64,000 bases of DNA from Vreelandella olivaria (GTDB lineage Bacteria > Pseudomonadota > Gammaproteobacteria > Pseudomonadales > Halomonadaceae): contig AP019416.1 in assembly GCA_004295565.1 (NCBI GenBank), positions 4,712,001 to 4,776,000 of the forward strand, in the 5' to 3' direction. A model generated the notes under the pieces. It saw nothing but the letters and a program-made list of their open reading frames with translations, was not told the origin of the DNA and did not search any database. The position numbers and the translations under genes are program-made. Positions 39,114 to 48,614 of this stretch are shown in pieces (the stretch's first letter is position 1; every line of letters starts with the position of its first letter).

Positions 39114-39588
39114 TCAGAGCGCGTTTAAGTTATGAAACATCCTACTTAAGCACTGATTGATATAAACAATGTCTTGTTTACTGAAATCGGCAAAGGCTTT
39201 TTCCACTAGACGGCTAGTGACTTGCCGCGCAATATCCAGCTTCGCCTCACCCGCATCGGTAAGCTCTACTTCAGTGACGCGTCCATCCTGCGGGCTGGCT
39301 TCTGTTTTAAGCAAACCCGACTCTTGCATTCGGTATACAATTTTGGTGACAGTTGACAATTTTGCAACAGCGTGTACTGATATATCCGACATGCTAAGGC
39401 GCCCATGTTCATGTAGGATCATGAGAATGCGCCACTTAGACGAACTGAGCCCGAGTGGTTTCAGTAGTGTATCGACATCAGCGCTGTATTTAGCATTCAG
39501 CCTCGCGACCCAATAAAAGGAAAATCACGCGAGCGAAACTCATCGGCAAGAGGAAAAAGGAAGACGATAATTCATCCTTGTCGACCAT
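39114..39588 (-). CDS. MarR-family regulator, one frame break
   Basis: About 158 residues from the ATG at 39588. After correcting an indel near 39520 the reading is ARLNAKYSADVDTLLKPLGLSSSKWRILMILHEHGRLS, the usual MarR N-terminal helices, followed by the winged helix: MSDISVHAVAKLSTVTKIVYRMQESGLLKTEASPQDGRVTEVELTDAGE with the DxR wing motif. The C-terminal dimer helix closes at MFHNLNAL. It lies upstream of the BKACE gene on the same strand and probably controls it. The ligand is unknown, possibly an aromatic or keto acid. Confidence 0.8.
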
Positions 39589-39757
39589 AAGAAGCACGCC
39601 ATCCAAAAAAATAGTGGATTATTCTAGCATATATCCATTCGAGTGTAAGCGCCTGGAACCTGAAGGGATAGAGCGTGCCATCTACTGGCCCAGCCGATAT
39701 TGCCTCGGCTTCACACCCCAAAACCATCACCTGCTTGGTGCATTGTTGAGGTGAACC

Positions 39758-40885
39758 ATGGGTACAACACCGTTTCTGCTGCAGAAGCACGCTATTCTGC
39801 GCACCGATTCACAAGAGGTCATTCGTGAGCATGTCACCCACTATCTGTGCCCACATCGCATGCGTTTATTTGACGGCCCACGTCTAGCCTCACGTTTGAG
39901 TGCCGTCAGCTTCGACCAATTGGCCATTATCGAATTGCAATATGGCGCCAATGTCGAAATTGACCCTGTCGAAGAGTCAAACGTTTACCTGTTTCGTATC
40001 ACTCTCGAAGGCCAGGGAACCATTGTATACGCTGACCGTCAGGTGAGTATGGTTCAGGGAGGCATTACCGTTACATCTCCCTGTCAACGCGCTCTCATCC
40101 AAACCTCTCCGAACTGCCATAACCTCATCGTTCGAGTACCGCGCCACCGGTTGGAACAACGCCTTTCGTGTCGACTCGACCAACGCATTGATCTTCCGAT
40201 TATCTTTGACCACTACTTTCCCGAGCATTACCCCGGCACGGTCTTCCTTCTGGATACCATCAAGTATTTTGCCCGTCTCACCGACGCTCTTCACCAGCAA
40301 AATATCCCGCGCCAGCAGATCAAACGGATGGAGGAGTACTTATATGACAGCTTGCTGGGGCTGTTTATGAACAACTACAGTCAGCGCTTGAGTGGTAACC
40401 CCTCTCCTCTTCCACACTATGTAAAAACCGCCAAAACCCATATAGACCTGAACCTCAAGCAGGGTATCGAGCTCGATACTCTGGCCTCGATGGCGGGGGT
40501 ATCAAAGCGCACACTGCAGTACGGCTTCCAGCAATTTATTGGGCTCTCACCCAAAGCCTATTTTACTCAGCAACGCATGAAGAGTGTCCACCAGGCGCTG
40601 ATTGATGCCCCACGCGGTCACCGCGTCACCGACGTCATCATGCAGCATGGCATCAACAGCCCTGGTCACTTCTCCGCACAGTACAAGGAGGTCTATGGGG
40701 TGACCCCGTGCAAACGCTACAGTCAAACCGCGCACATACTGAATTGGCTAACGCCTTACCATGAGCCTACTGTCGACTCCGCTCCTTTTATTCAGTCTCA
40801 GTACGATACTCCTCAATCAGTTCGCGCATTCTTTCTGCAAAGGCGTACGCGGGCAGGCCCTGCTGCTCGGCTTCCGACAGGATAG
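39758..40885 (+). CDS. AraC/XylS-family regulator with cupin-like N-terminal domain
   Basis: 375-residue regulator. The start at 39758 follows a GAGGTG site. The N-terminal domain (LASRLSAVSFDQLAIIELQYG, VYLFRITLEGQGTIVY) is of the AraC-binding type found in XylS-like proteins. The two helix-turn-helix motifs span about residues 225-325: LDTLASMAGVSKRTLQYGFQQFIGLSPKAYF and VTDVIMQHGINSPGHFSAQYKEVYGVTPCKRY. The last about 50 residues are unusual for the family and the reading overlaps the convergent TRAP gene by 98 bp, so an indel may have hidden the true stop. It may control the adjacent TRAP/dehydrogenase genes. Confidence 0.82.
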   Translation: MGTTPFLLQKHAILRTDSQEVIREHVTHYLCPHRMRLFDGPRLASRLSAVSFDQLAIIELQYGANVEIDPVEESNVYLFRITLEGQGTIVYADRQVSMVQGGITVTSPCQRALIQTSPNCHNLIVRVPRHRLEQRLSCRLDQRIDLPIIFDHYFPEHYPGTVFLLDTIKYFARLTDALHQQNIPRQQIKRMEEYLYDSLLGLFMNNYSQRLSGNPSPLPHYVKTAKTHIDLNLKQGIELDTLASMAGVSKRTLQYGFQQFIGLSPKAYFTQQRMKSVHQALIDAPRGHRVTDVIMQHGINSPGHFSAQYKEVYGVTPCKRYSQTAHILNWLTPYHEPTVDSAPFIQSQYDTPQSVRAFFLQRRTRAGPAARLPTG

Positions 40886-41855
40886 TGTCATTGACCGGCG
40901 CGAGCTGGTCATCCCAACGGCTAGCCTCATCATCGGCAAGCGCTATCACTTCAACCCCCTCCTCCTGCTGCGCCCACTCGAGTGAACGCTGTATATGCTC
41001 ATCGAGATATTGACCGGTGAAGGTTGCCATCTCCGGTGCCAACTCCTCGATAACTGTCTGTATATCAACAGGGAGCGCCTCCCACTTCTCGCGCGACATC
41101 AGCGCTGCAAAAATGGTGTTCGTTAAGGGGTAGTCAGTCACGTACTTAGCCAAACGTGCAAACTGCATATCCATTAGCACTTCGCGAGAAGCTGCATATC
41201 CATCAATAATGCCGGACTGAAGAGCCTCTCCAGCATCTGCCTGGGACATGCCTACTGCTGTTACCCCCAGTGCGTCCAGCGCCCTGGAATTATCGCCGGA
41301 AATTCTGATTTCCAGCCCCTCCAGGTCTTCCAGTTGACGAATCGGCTCAATGGTCTGGAAATAAGCAGGCTCCGATGTAAAGGCTGTAATGACCTTGAAC
41401 TCTTCGAGTTCGGGCATCTGCTCACCAAACTCCTGAATCAGTTGGTAAGTCATGCGGCTGGCAACTTCTGAGTTGACGTCCTGACCGGTCAGGCTCCCGG
41501 CCAAGTTGATCAGGGGAAAACGGCCCGGCTCGTAAGAGGTGGCGGAAAGCCCTATATCCGCAACACCATTCAGCACCCCATCGTACATATTGCTGGCCGT
41601 GAGTAAGGAGCCGCCGGGGAAGAGGTTGACCTCGACACGCCCATCGGTACGTTCATTGAGCTCTTTCGCCCAGTGCTCCATCTGAATGGCCGGAAAGCTC
41701 TGTGCAGGAGCAAAGAAAGCGTAGCTGAGGGTAATCACTTGGGCGTCGTCGTCGCTAGGCTCATCGACTACCTCCTCCTGCGCATCGCTACACCCCACCA
41801 ACATCATTGCAGCGATGAGTACCGCTAACGTTGCCACCTGTGTACTGGTTTTCAT
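40788..41855 (-). CDS. TRAP transporter binding protein, lipoprotein form, no membrane subunits nearby
   Basis: 355-residue DctP-type solute-binding protein. The N-terminus MKTSTQVATLAVLIAAMMLVGCSDAQ has a lipobox (LVGC), so it is predicted to be lipid-anchored, followed by an acidic linker. The binding domain starts ITLSYAFFAPAQSFPAIQMEHW and contains NLFPGGSLLTASNMYDGVLNGVADIGLS and LEIRISGDNSR with the conserved ligand Arg. It is clearly paralogous to the product at 44544. No DctQ or DctM gene lies nearby, so it must use membrane subunits encoded elsewhere. It forms a set with the two dehydrogenase genes upstream on the same strand. Confidence 0.88.
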   Translation of the reverse strand: MKTSTQVATLAVLIAAMMLVGCSDAQEEVVDEPSDDDAQVITLSYAFFAPAQSFPAIQMEHWAKELNERTDGRVEVNLFPGGSLLTASNMYDGVLNGVADIGLSATSYEPGRFPLINLAGSLTGQDVNSEVASRMTYQLIQEFGEQMPELEEFKVITAFTSEPAYFQTIEPIRQLEDLEGLEIRISGDNSRALDALGVTAVGMSQADAGEALQSGIIDGYAASREVLMDMQFARLAKYVTDYPLTNTIFAALMSREKWEALPVDIQTVIEELAPEMATFTGQYLDEHIQRSLEWAQQEEGVEVIALADDEASRWDDQLAPVNDTILSEAEQQGLPAYAFAERMRELIEEYRTETE

Positions 41856-41926
41856 TATGACTGTCCTCGGCGAGGGCCTACGGAAACTGAATGGTTTCCA
41901 ATAAGCGCTTTATACACTGTGAAGGG

Positions 41927-42904
41927 TTAATAACAGGTAGTGACTGTCGGCATCAGGTCAAGCAGTTCAAGACGCTTTAGAAAAGCGTCCGAGCGCTGCC
42001 TACGGTAGTTCGACAGATCGACCCCGGAGTAGTCGAAGAAGCCCTCGCCATCTTGAAAGCCTCTACGCTTCTCTTGCATATTCCGAGTAATAACCTCAGG
42101 TGACTTGAAGCGATTATCCAGCTTTTCGCATAGATAGTTGGAGGCGTAGAAAAGCGTATCGCCACCGCCCCAATCGATGAACTCCAGCACCCCCAGCACC
42201 GAATAGCGCAATCCCAGCCCGACTCGAATGGCCACATCGATATCCTCTGCACTGGCAACGCCCTCCTCGACCATACGCGCGGCTTCATTCATGAGCAGTA
42301 CCTGTAGGCGGGGAATGATGTAGCCCGGCGCCGCCTCGCACAGCACCGGTACCTTTCCTATCCCTTTAAGCGCCGTGAACAGCACATCGATATAACGCTG
42401 CTCGGTATCCTGGCCCCGACTTACCTCCACTAAGGGCATCAAATGGGCAGGATTAAGCCAGTGAGCGTTCATGAAACGGGCCGGATGACTAACCATGCAA
42501 GCGAGTTCGGTGACCAGAAAAGTAGACGTCGTCGAGGCGATAACGGCCTCCTTATCCAAATGGCGGCTTGCCCAGGTCAGCCCTTGCTGCTTAATCTCGC
42601 TGACTTCAGGCAGCGCCTCGAAAACCAGACGGCTCCCCGCCACCATCTGCACCTGTTGGTCATTCACAATACGAAGTTGCTTCACCATTGAAGCAATCTG
42701 CTCTTCCTGAATGAGCCGCTTCTCCTGAAGATATTTGAGCTCCGTCACTAGCCTGCTGCGAGCCTGCGCATAATAGCGCTGACGCTCTTCAGGGCTGCGT
42801 GACTTGAAGTCGATCAGCACGACCTCCTTCCCAGCCAAAATGAATGAGAGGGCGATACCCTCTCCCATTCTTCCTGCGCCCAAGACGATGATGTTGTCCT
42901 GCAT
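41927..42904 (-). CDS. 3-hydroxyacyl-CoA-dehydrogenase-family NAD enzyme
   Basis: 325-residue, unbroken two-domain dehydrogenase. The Rossmann fold starts IIVLGAGRMGEGIALSFILAG, with a charged loop at LIDFKSRSPEERQR. The family block ASTTSTFLVTEL and HWLNPAHLMPLVEVSRG contains the expected catalytic His, and PGYIIPRLQVLLMNEAARMVEEGVASAEDID begins the C-terminal dimer domain. Members of this length act on 3-hydroxybutyryl-CoA, L-gulonate, or L-carnitine. WLNPAHLMP differs from the FFNP of true acyl-CoA enzymes, so a small free hydroxy acid is more likely. It lies 24 bp downstream of the opine-dehydrogenase-like gene. Confidence 0.82.
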   Translation of the reverse strand: MQDNIIVLGAGRMGEGIALSFILAGKEVVLIDFKSRSPEERQRYYAQARSRLVTELKYLQEKRLIQEEQIASMVKQLRIVNDQQVQMVAGSRLVFEALPEVSEIKQQGLTWASRHLDKEAVIASTTSTFLVTELACMVSHPARFMNAHWLNPAHLMPLVEVSRGQDTEQRYIDVLFTALKGIGKVPVLCEAAPGYIIPRLQVLLMNEAARMVEEGVASAEDIDVAIRVGLGLRYSVLGVLEFIDWGGGDTLFYASNYLCEKLDNRFKSPEVITRNMQEKRRGFQDGEGFFDYSGVDLSNYRRQRSDAFLKRLELLDLMPTVTTCY

Positions 42905-42928
42905 GATGCGGTCTCCTCTATCGGTAGG

Positions 42929-44034
42929 TTAGGCGTGAATGCCATACGTCAATAAAGAGCGCATCTGCGCCTGGGAAAGCGAATCCAGTCCCAGCATTTC
43001 CAGCGTTCGGCCTTGGGCAAAGAGGTCTTGGCCGGTGATCGCCGAAGCAATGCTCAAAAGCCCCTCCGCTACTGGCGTGGGCTGCCCCGCCCAGCGGCCA
43101 ACCGACACGATAAAGGAGAGCCCCATTCGAGTGTCCTCCAGCATGTAACGATGGCTATGAAGGTCGATGTTTTCTCGCCAGTCGCCACTATCGGTCAGCT
43201 TGCCGTGAGCACCCCGGCCATACATCCACTCCTCGCCTTCGGAGGCATAGTGGTTGGCAAGAGGAAAATGGGAGGGCTTGTAACCCAACTTTTCACGCAC
43301 CGCAATACGCTCATTATCTAGCGCGGTGGTCACGCTGCGGATAGAGGGCTGGGTTCCTTCATTGTGAATATCCCAGGCATCAAAATGCTCCAGCGGCCCC
43401 GCATTCATCATAATTAAAGGCGGATGGATAATAGGGCCAGCGTTCATTAAGGCGCCACTAAGGCCATCTTCGATGGGTTCAACGCTGGGGTAGGCTTCTC
43501 TCAATACAGAGAAGGCGTGTGCAGACAGTTCGCTGGGGAAGACGCCGGTAGGGAGCCGGGTGGCATAAACACTGATGACGACCTTATTAGCACCGTGCTT
43601 ACGCGCCAAATAGGGCAGCGTTCCCGTTTCACAGAAGGCCACTTGGCTGTCGTTGCCTGCTTTTCGCATCGCTCGGTGGAACAGGTAGCTGCCGAAGGTA
43701 CCCGGGGTAGAAAGACCACCTGATCATCCCGTAGTAACGGCCCCAGTTGGTCGGCTAGCGTGTCATGGGAGGTGGCGGGTAACGGCACAATCAGCAGCTC
43801 CGCCTGTTGCGTCGCTTCCGCCAGGCTATCTGTTAGAGATAGTTGATCCTTGTGAGTACCCATCTGAATACGCCGCTCGCCCTGCGCATCCTTAACGTCC
43901 AAATAGCCCAATTGACGCAACTCTTGCAGAGCCTTGCCATCCCGCCGCCACAATGTCACGTCGAAACCTTTCTCCACCATCTCAATGGCTGCGGCGTAGC
44001 AACCATGTCCACCGCCAATAACGCTGACTTTCAT
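42929..44034 (-). CDS. NAD/NADP octopine/nopaline dehydrogenase family enzyme, one frame break
   Basis: About 367 residues. The Rossmann domain begins MKVSVIGGGHGCYAAAIEMVEKGFDVTLWRRD. After an indel near 43705, corrected to PGTFGSYLFHRAMRKAG, the family continues with FCETGTLPYLARKHG, and the C-terminal opine-dehydrogenase domain has NAGPIIHPPLIMMNAG (conserved His) and DNERIAVREKLGY. Family enzymes reductively couple an amino acid with a 2-oxo acid or oxidise such secondary amines and hydroxy acids. Within this catabolic context oxidation of an imported substrate is likelier. First gene of a minus-strand set with the dehydrogenase and TRAP binding protein. A degraded partial copy is at 48615. 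Confidence 0.85.
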
Positions 44035-44543
44035 GCTTATCTCCGTTTCTTGTTAAGACCTTCAGGGTCGTTAAACGGTATAGCGATAGGGTGACTGGCG
44101 GATATCCACAATGCGCAACCGATATTCAAAAACGCAACTAATAACGACTCGCTACAACAGGCCGACTCTTAATAAGGCTTAACACTCACACCCCCTTTTC
44201 ATAGGAGAGAGCGTTGTTAACCGCTATCTGAGGCGTCGCATTTATTGGGTCGGGGATGTGAGTGCACCAAGGCATGCACTTTATTCACCAAGGTGCCCTT
44301 GAGTGGTGCTTTGCCAGAGAGAAGTGACGACGTAAGTGCTTGCCTCAACTAACACTAGAAACCTTCGACTCACCTTAAGTAAATAATAATTTAGGTGTTT
44401 TAAACGACTGGAACTCAACTTGCATCGTTTTCAAATGACAGCTATCAACCTAACAATTTACTTTACTTTTCATGTGATGTTGAATGTTTATACACTCCTT
44501 CATGACCGGCATTCAACAAACAACAAAAGAGAGGATGTTCCCC
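44035..44543. promoter_or_regulatory. Divergent promoter region, opine dehydrogenase / TRAP binding protein
   Basis: 509 bp without a gene, AT-rich in its right half. Bases 44099-44137 occur again, identical, at 48844-48882, and the similarity extends in weaker form through 44035-44098. Both genes that diverge from here presumably take their promoters from this stretch. No clear operator palindrome was seen. Confidence 0.55.
44099..44137. repeat. 39-bp repeat, copy 1
   Basis: Identical to 48844-48882. It lies 65 bp upstream of the opine-dehydrogenase-family gene, and is part of the duplicated 5' region of that gene. Confidence 0.9.
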
Positions 44544-45592
44544 ATGACGATCAACATGCACAAAAAACACGCGCTTTTGCAGCACCGGCCCTCACTGCTG
44601 CGTTTAAGCAGTCTCGTGGCGGGTGTGATGCTAAGTTCAGCGACCCTGGCTAGTGATATCAGTCTCAATTACGCTTTCTTTGCTCCCGCTCAAACGTTTC
44701 CCGGTGTACAGATGCAGTTCTGGGCCGATGAGCTTGAAAAACGCACTGAGGGGAAGGTCGCCGTCAACACCTTTCCAGGTGGCACTCTGCTCACCGCCAG
44801 CAACATGCTGGATGGCGTACTTAATGGCGTCGCCGATATTGGCCTTACGACAACCTCCTACGAGCCTGCGCGCTTTCCGTTACTGAACCTGATCGGTGAT
44901 TTCAGCGGCCTTGATGTCAATGCCGAAGTAGCTAGTCAGGTTGCCTACCAGTTGGTGCAAGAGTTTCCCCAAGAGCAGTTCGGCCTTGAAGACTTTAAGG
45001 TGATCACTGTATTCACTTCAGAACCCGGCTATCTTCAGACGCGCAACCAGGTAAGCACGCTAGAGGATCTATCCGGCATGGAAATTCGTGTACCGGGCGA
45101 GTCGGACACCATACGCACTCTAGGCGCTGTGCCTGTTGGCATGTCTCAAGCTGAAACCGGCGAAGCGCTCCAGGCCGGTATTGTTCAGGGGTAGCCTCTT
45201 CCCGTGAAACCCTGATGGATCTGCAGTACGCACGCTATCTCGATTATATTGTGGACTACCCCTTGACCAATGTTGTGATGCTGGCAGTAATGAGCCGCCA
45301 ACGTTGGGACGCCCTGCCAGAAGATGTTCAACGAATCATCGATGAGCTGGGAGCTGAAGCATCCCAATACGCGGGGCACTATCTCGATGGACATGTGCGT
45401 GATTCCATCGCCTGGGCACAAGAAAATCACAATGTGGAAGTAGTCACCCTAAGTGAAGCGGAGCAAGGCCGCTGGGCAGAGCTTCTTGAGCCGCTGAATG
45501 AACAACGTATCGAGCATATCTCAGCACAGGGGCTGCCTGCAGCAGCGCTATATGAGCGGATGCTAGAGTTAATCGAGCAATATCAACACTAA
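44544..45592 (+). CDS. TRAP transporter binding protein, soluble form, one frame break
   Basis: About 349-residue DctP-type binding protein. The ATG at 44544 has GAGG nine bases upstream; ATGs before it are too close to that site. A signal peptide (LSSLVAGVMLSSATLAS) precedes ISLNYAFFAPAQTFPGVQMQFW. The blocks NTFPGGTLLTASNMLDGVLNGVADIGL and MEIRVPGESDT parallel the lipoprotein paralogue at 40788 almost residue for residue. An indel near 45191 interrupts the block that should read ASSRETLMDLQYARYLDYIVDYPLTN. It is divergent from the opine dehydrogenase gene and converges with the ketopantoate-reductase/aldolase operon. No DctQM genes are adjacent. Confidence 0.87.
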
Positions 45593-45603
45593 CATGCATA
45601 GAA

Positions 45604-46534
45604 TCAGGCGCTGGGGGCAGAGCACGGAGGCTCACCTAATTTGAGTAAACAATAGAGCGTTTCGAGGGTGGGGGTGTGAACTTGGTGCTGTCCGGCAATA
45701 CGTAGAATAGCGCCATGGATGGCTTCTACTTCAGTGGCTCGGCAAGCACGCCGATCCTGGAGCATGGAGGGCAGGTGGTGTGCTTGATGAGTAACCCCTG
45801 GGTGATGCTGGCGAAGACACGCGGCTGGTCGAATGCCACACCTGCTTGTACGGCTACCATACTGCACTCTTGTACGACCTTTTGAATCAACTGCTTGCCC
45901 TGCGGGTGTTGTCCTACCACTCCTACCGGCCCGTTGAGCAATGTGCAAAGGCCGTTGAGAGCAGCATTAAATGCTACTTTCTCCCAGATACGGCTATCGA
46001 TTTCAGGATCCAGGCAGCTGTTGAAACCTGCCCGCTGCAGAAGCTCATTCAACTGCTGCATGAAAAGATCCTCTACACCGCTGTAGCGCCACCAATAAAT
46101 ATGTCCTTGGCGATTGCCATGTGCCTCTCCAGGCCCCTGAAGGTCGGCGGCGATGGTAGTGATTCCGTGTAGGATATTAACTGGCGTGATATGCCGGGCA
46201 ATCAACGCTGCATTGCCCAGCCCATTTTGCAACGTTAATACCCGCGTATCAGGCGTGATGAGGTGCAAAACCGAACGGATGGCGGCGCAGGTCACCGTCC
46301 CCTTAGTCAGCACGATCAAGAGATTAAAGCGCTCTTGAAGCTGCTCGGCGAAATGGATCGGCACAAACAAATGCTGACACTCTCCATCATCAAGTGTCAG
46401 CGTGATGCCCTGGTACGGATGTTAGCTATGGTTGCAGGGTCTACATCGATCAAGTGCACCCGTGAGCCACTCAGCGCGAGCCGAACAGCAAACAGGCAAC
46501 CCATGGCGCCAGCACCAACAATAGCAATTTTCAT
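45604..46534 (-). CDS. Ketopantoate reductase (PanE/ApbA) family enzyme, copy 1, frame breaks
   Basis: About 310 residues from the ATG at 46534. Rossmann start MKIAIVGAGAMGCLFAVRLALSG; then LLIVLTKGTVTCAAI and LTLQNGLGNAALIARHI with the conserved Asn; catalytic Lys in SRIWEKVAFNAALNGLC; C-terminal helix LETLYCLLKLGE. Breaks near 46412 and 45780. True ketopantoate reductase makes pantoate for coenzyme A. Having two divergent copies flanking a class II aldolase suggests instead oxidation or reduction of a 2-oxo/2-hydroxy acid in a catabolic route. It starts 7 bp after the aldolase stop. Confidence 0.83.
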
Positions 46535-46541
46535 ATCCCAG

Positions 46542-47323
46542 TCAGAAAGGAAGTGGTCGTTGAGACTTAAGCTTGCGCACCATGGCAGCAAAGAACTCGT
46601 TGGCGAAGCCGCTTTCACGAATCAGTTCGGCGGTAAGGTCGGCACACTTCTGGCTGATGGAGACATCGATTTCCACATCCTCGCCACCCAAAGCCCCTGC
46701 TGCGCACTGGTTTTCCGCCGCCCGCTGGACGGTGCACAGTAGGAACAGCGCTTTCTCAATCGAGGACTCGCCCACGGCTATCCCATGGTTACGTAGCACC
46801 AGAACATGCTTGTTACCCAGGCTCTCCAGCATGCGCGTCTTCTCGTCGGCGAAGAGCGTGATGCCTTCAAAATTATGATACCCCACACGACCATAGAGCT
46901 GAGCACCGTAGAAATCGTGGTGGGTAAAGCCCTTTTCTTCTGCACGATGGCCGATATGGGTATGGTATGGGTATGTAGCAGGCAGTGGATATCCTCCCGC
47001 GCCCCATGCACAGCACTATGCAGAGCAAAGCCAGCGGGATTGGCGTTGTACTCAGAGGCCTCGACCTTATTGCCGTCCAGGTCGACCTTCAACAGATTAA
47101 GCGGTGTCACTTCCGTGTAGTTAAGGCCGAAGGGATTAACCAGATAATGGTTTTCAGAGCCCGGTACTCGAGCAGATATATGGTTGAAAATGGTTTCTGT
47201 CCAGCCGAAAAAATCGACTAGATGGTAACAGTAGGCGAGTTTAACGCGCTGCTGCCACTCCTCTTCACTGCAGTAATCGGGTTTGAGAACGTTATTCGGC
47301 ATGGGTAACGGCTTAATAGTCAT
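46542..47323 (-). CDS. Class II aldolase/adducin family enzyme, one frame break
   Basis: About 260-residue Zn-dependent aldolase or epimerase fold. Start MTIKPLPMPNNVLKPDYCSE with AAGGAG nine bases upstream. Family blocks: LAYCYHLVDFFGWTETIFNHISARVPG, FLVNPFGLNYTEVTP-like YLVNPFGLNYTEVT, and the metal motif CLLHTHT. After a break near 46930 (corrected: FTHHDFYGAQLYGRVGYHNFEG) the third zinc ligand region is LVLRNHGIAVGESS. The HTHT and NHG motifs support an active metal site. It is flanked by two ketopantoate-reductase-type genes in one operon, with ATG directly after the upstream stop. Substrate unknown. Confidence 0.85.
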
Positions 47324-48377
47324 CTAAGAATTCTCCTTGCCACCGTGGGCATGTGACTGACGAAGAGCGCTGTCTTCAAAGTATCGCGTAAGGTGAAGAA
47401 TGGACTTGATGGTGGGGACGGGAATACGCTTCCTATCCGCCAGTTCGATCACTCCCTCAACAATCGCCGCGAGTTCAAGAGCGCGCCCCTGTTGATAGTC
47501 CTGCAGCATGGAGGTTCTGACAGCCCCATGCGCTCGCCAAGATCAAGAAGCTCCTGCAACGTCATCTCAAGTCGACCGCCATAGGCTTGCGCCGTAAGAT
47601 GCGTTTCTTCAAAAAGCTGGCTTACGACCTTTTGCAGAGAGGGGTGGCTATACAGCTGTGCCAACGTGGTACCTGTCATCACCGAGAGGGGGTTGGACGT
47701 CAAATTCGCAGCGATTTTACTCCATACGGCATCTCTAATACGCTCTGTATGGCGCGTCGTGATGCCACCGTTTTCCAATACCTTAACAAGCGTTTCCATA
47801 CGACCATTCGCGGCGTCGGGGTGGCGACTATATCGCCAACAATCAGTCGCGGCGGGGTATTTGAGATCGCGACGCCCGGTGCCTGCAGATGTGCCGAAAT
47901 ATAGACGACGCATCCGATGATGGCGCTGGCAGGTAGGCAGCGAACCAGCTCCCCTTCAGGGTCTACCGCTTTTATATGGACTGTTTCTATAGGGACTGTG
48001 TTGGCGGCACATGGCTCCACGGTATCCATGAGTAACCACCACGGCGTACCGTTCACCATGGGCACCAAGCATGTATGTTGGCCGAATAACGATTGCAGTT
48101 GTGGCAACAGGGAGGGTACAGAGTGCGCTTTAGTACATAGAAAGACGATGTCTTGCTTACCGAGCTCACCACCATTATCCGCAGCAATGACGCTGGCGGT
48201 GTGTTGCCCTTGCTGATCGATGAGGCAGACACCCTTTCGCTTTATGGCCGCCAGAGAATCACCCCGAGCCAACACGCTGACGGTGTACCCTGCCACTGCA
48301 AGGCGCGCCGCTAGGGTAGTACCGATGGCGCCAGCACCCACGATAGCTATTCTTGGGGAAGCAATGGAAAATAGCAT
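47324..48377 (-). CDS. Ketopantoate reductase (PanE/ApbA) family enzyme, copy 2, frame breaks
   Basis: About 351 residues, longer than copy 1 and only distantly related to it. N-terminus IAIVGAGAIGTTLAARLAVAGYTVSVLARGD; then IVFLCTKAHSVPSLLPQL and PMVNGTPWWLLM (conserved Asn); catalytic Lys in DAVWSKIAANLTSNPLSVMTGTTLAQLY; C-terminal VPTIKSILHLTRYFEDSAL. Breaks near 47820 and 47515. The GTPWW block is typical of the oxidoreductase-like subfamily often found in catabolic clusters rather than of housekeeping PanE. It is the first gene of a three-gene operon ending at 45604. Confidence 0.83.
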
Positions 48378-48614
48378 TAGCCTTAAGCCTTACGGTTTGA
48401 GCAGAACCTACGCAGCAGGAAAGTCTGTTGCCCAGCCTCAAGGGTGACAAAGACATTTTCCATTCACGTAGGGCGTTGAACTAACCTCCTCCGCCCTGCT
48501 TTCGAAACATGTTGTTAAGCCAAGATGAACGCAGCAGCGAGCTGCCAATCGAGACGCTGAACCAAAGAGCCATCACTGAGAACCTTCCAGTAACAAATGC
48601 CCAAAATACAATCA

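Noticed and set aside
40788-40885. 98-bp overlap of the AraC gene with the convergent TRAP gene taken as a real antisense overlap
   Set aside because: The AraC fold ends about 50 residues earlier, so a masked stop from an indel is as likely; not reported as a biological overlap.
42929-44034. Opine metallophore (staphylopine/pseudopaline-type) synthesis
   Set aside because: No nicotianamine-synthase-like gene and no metallophore exporter or receptor gene in the neighbourhood.
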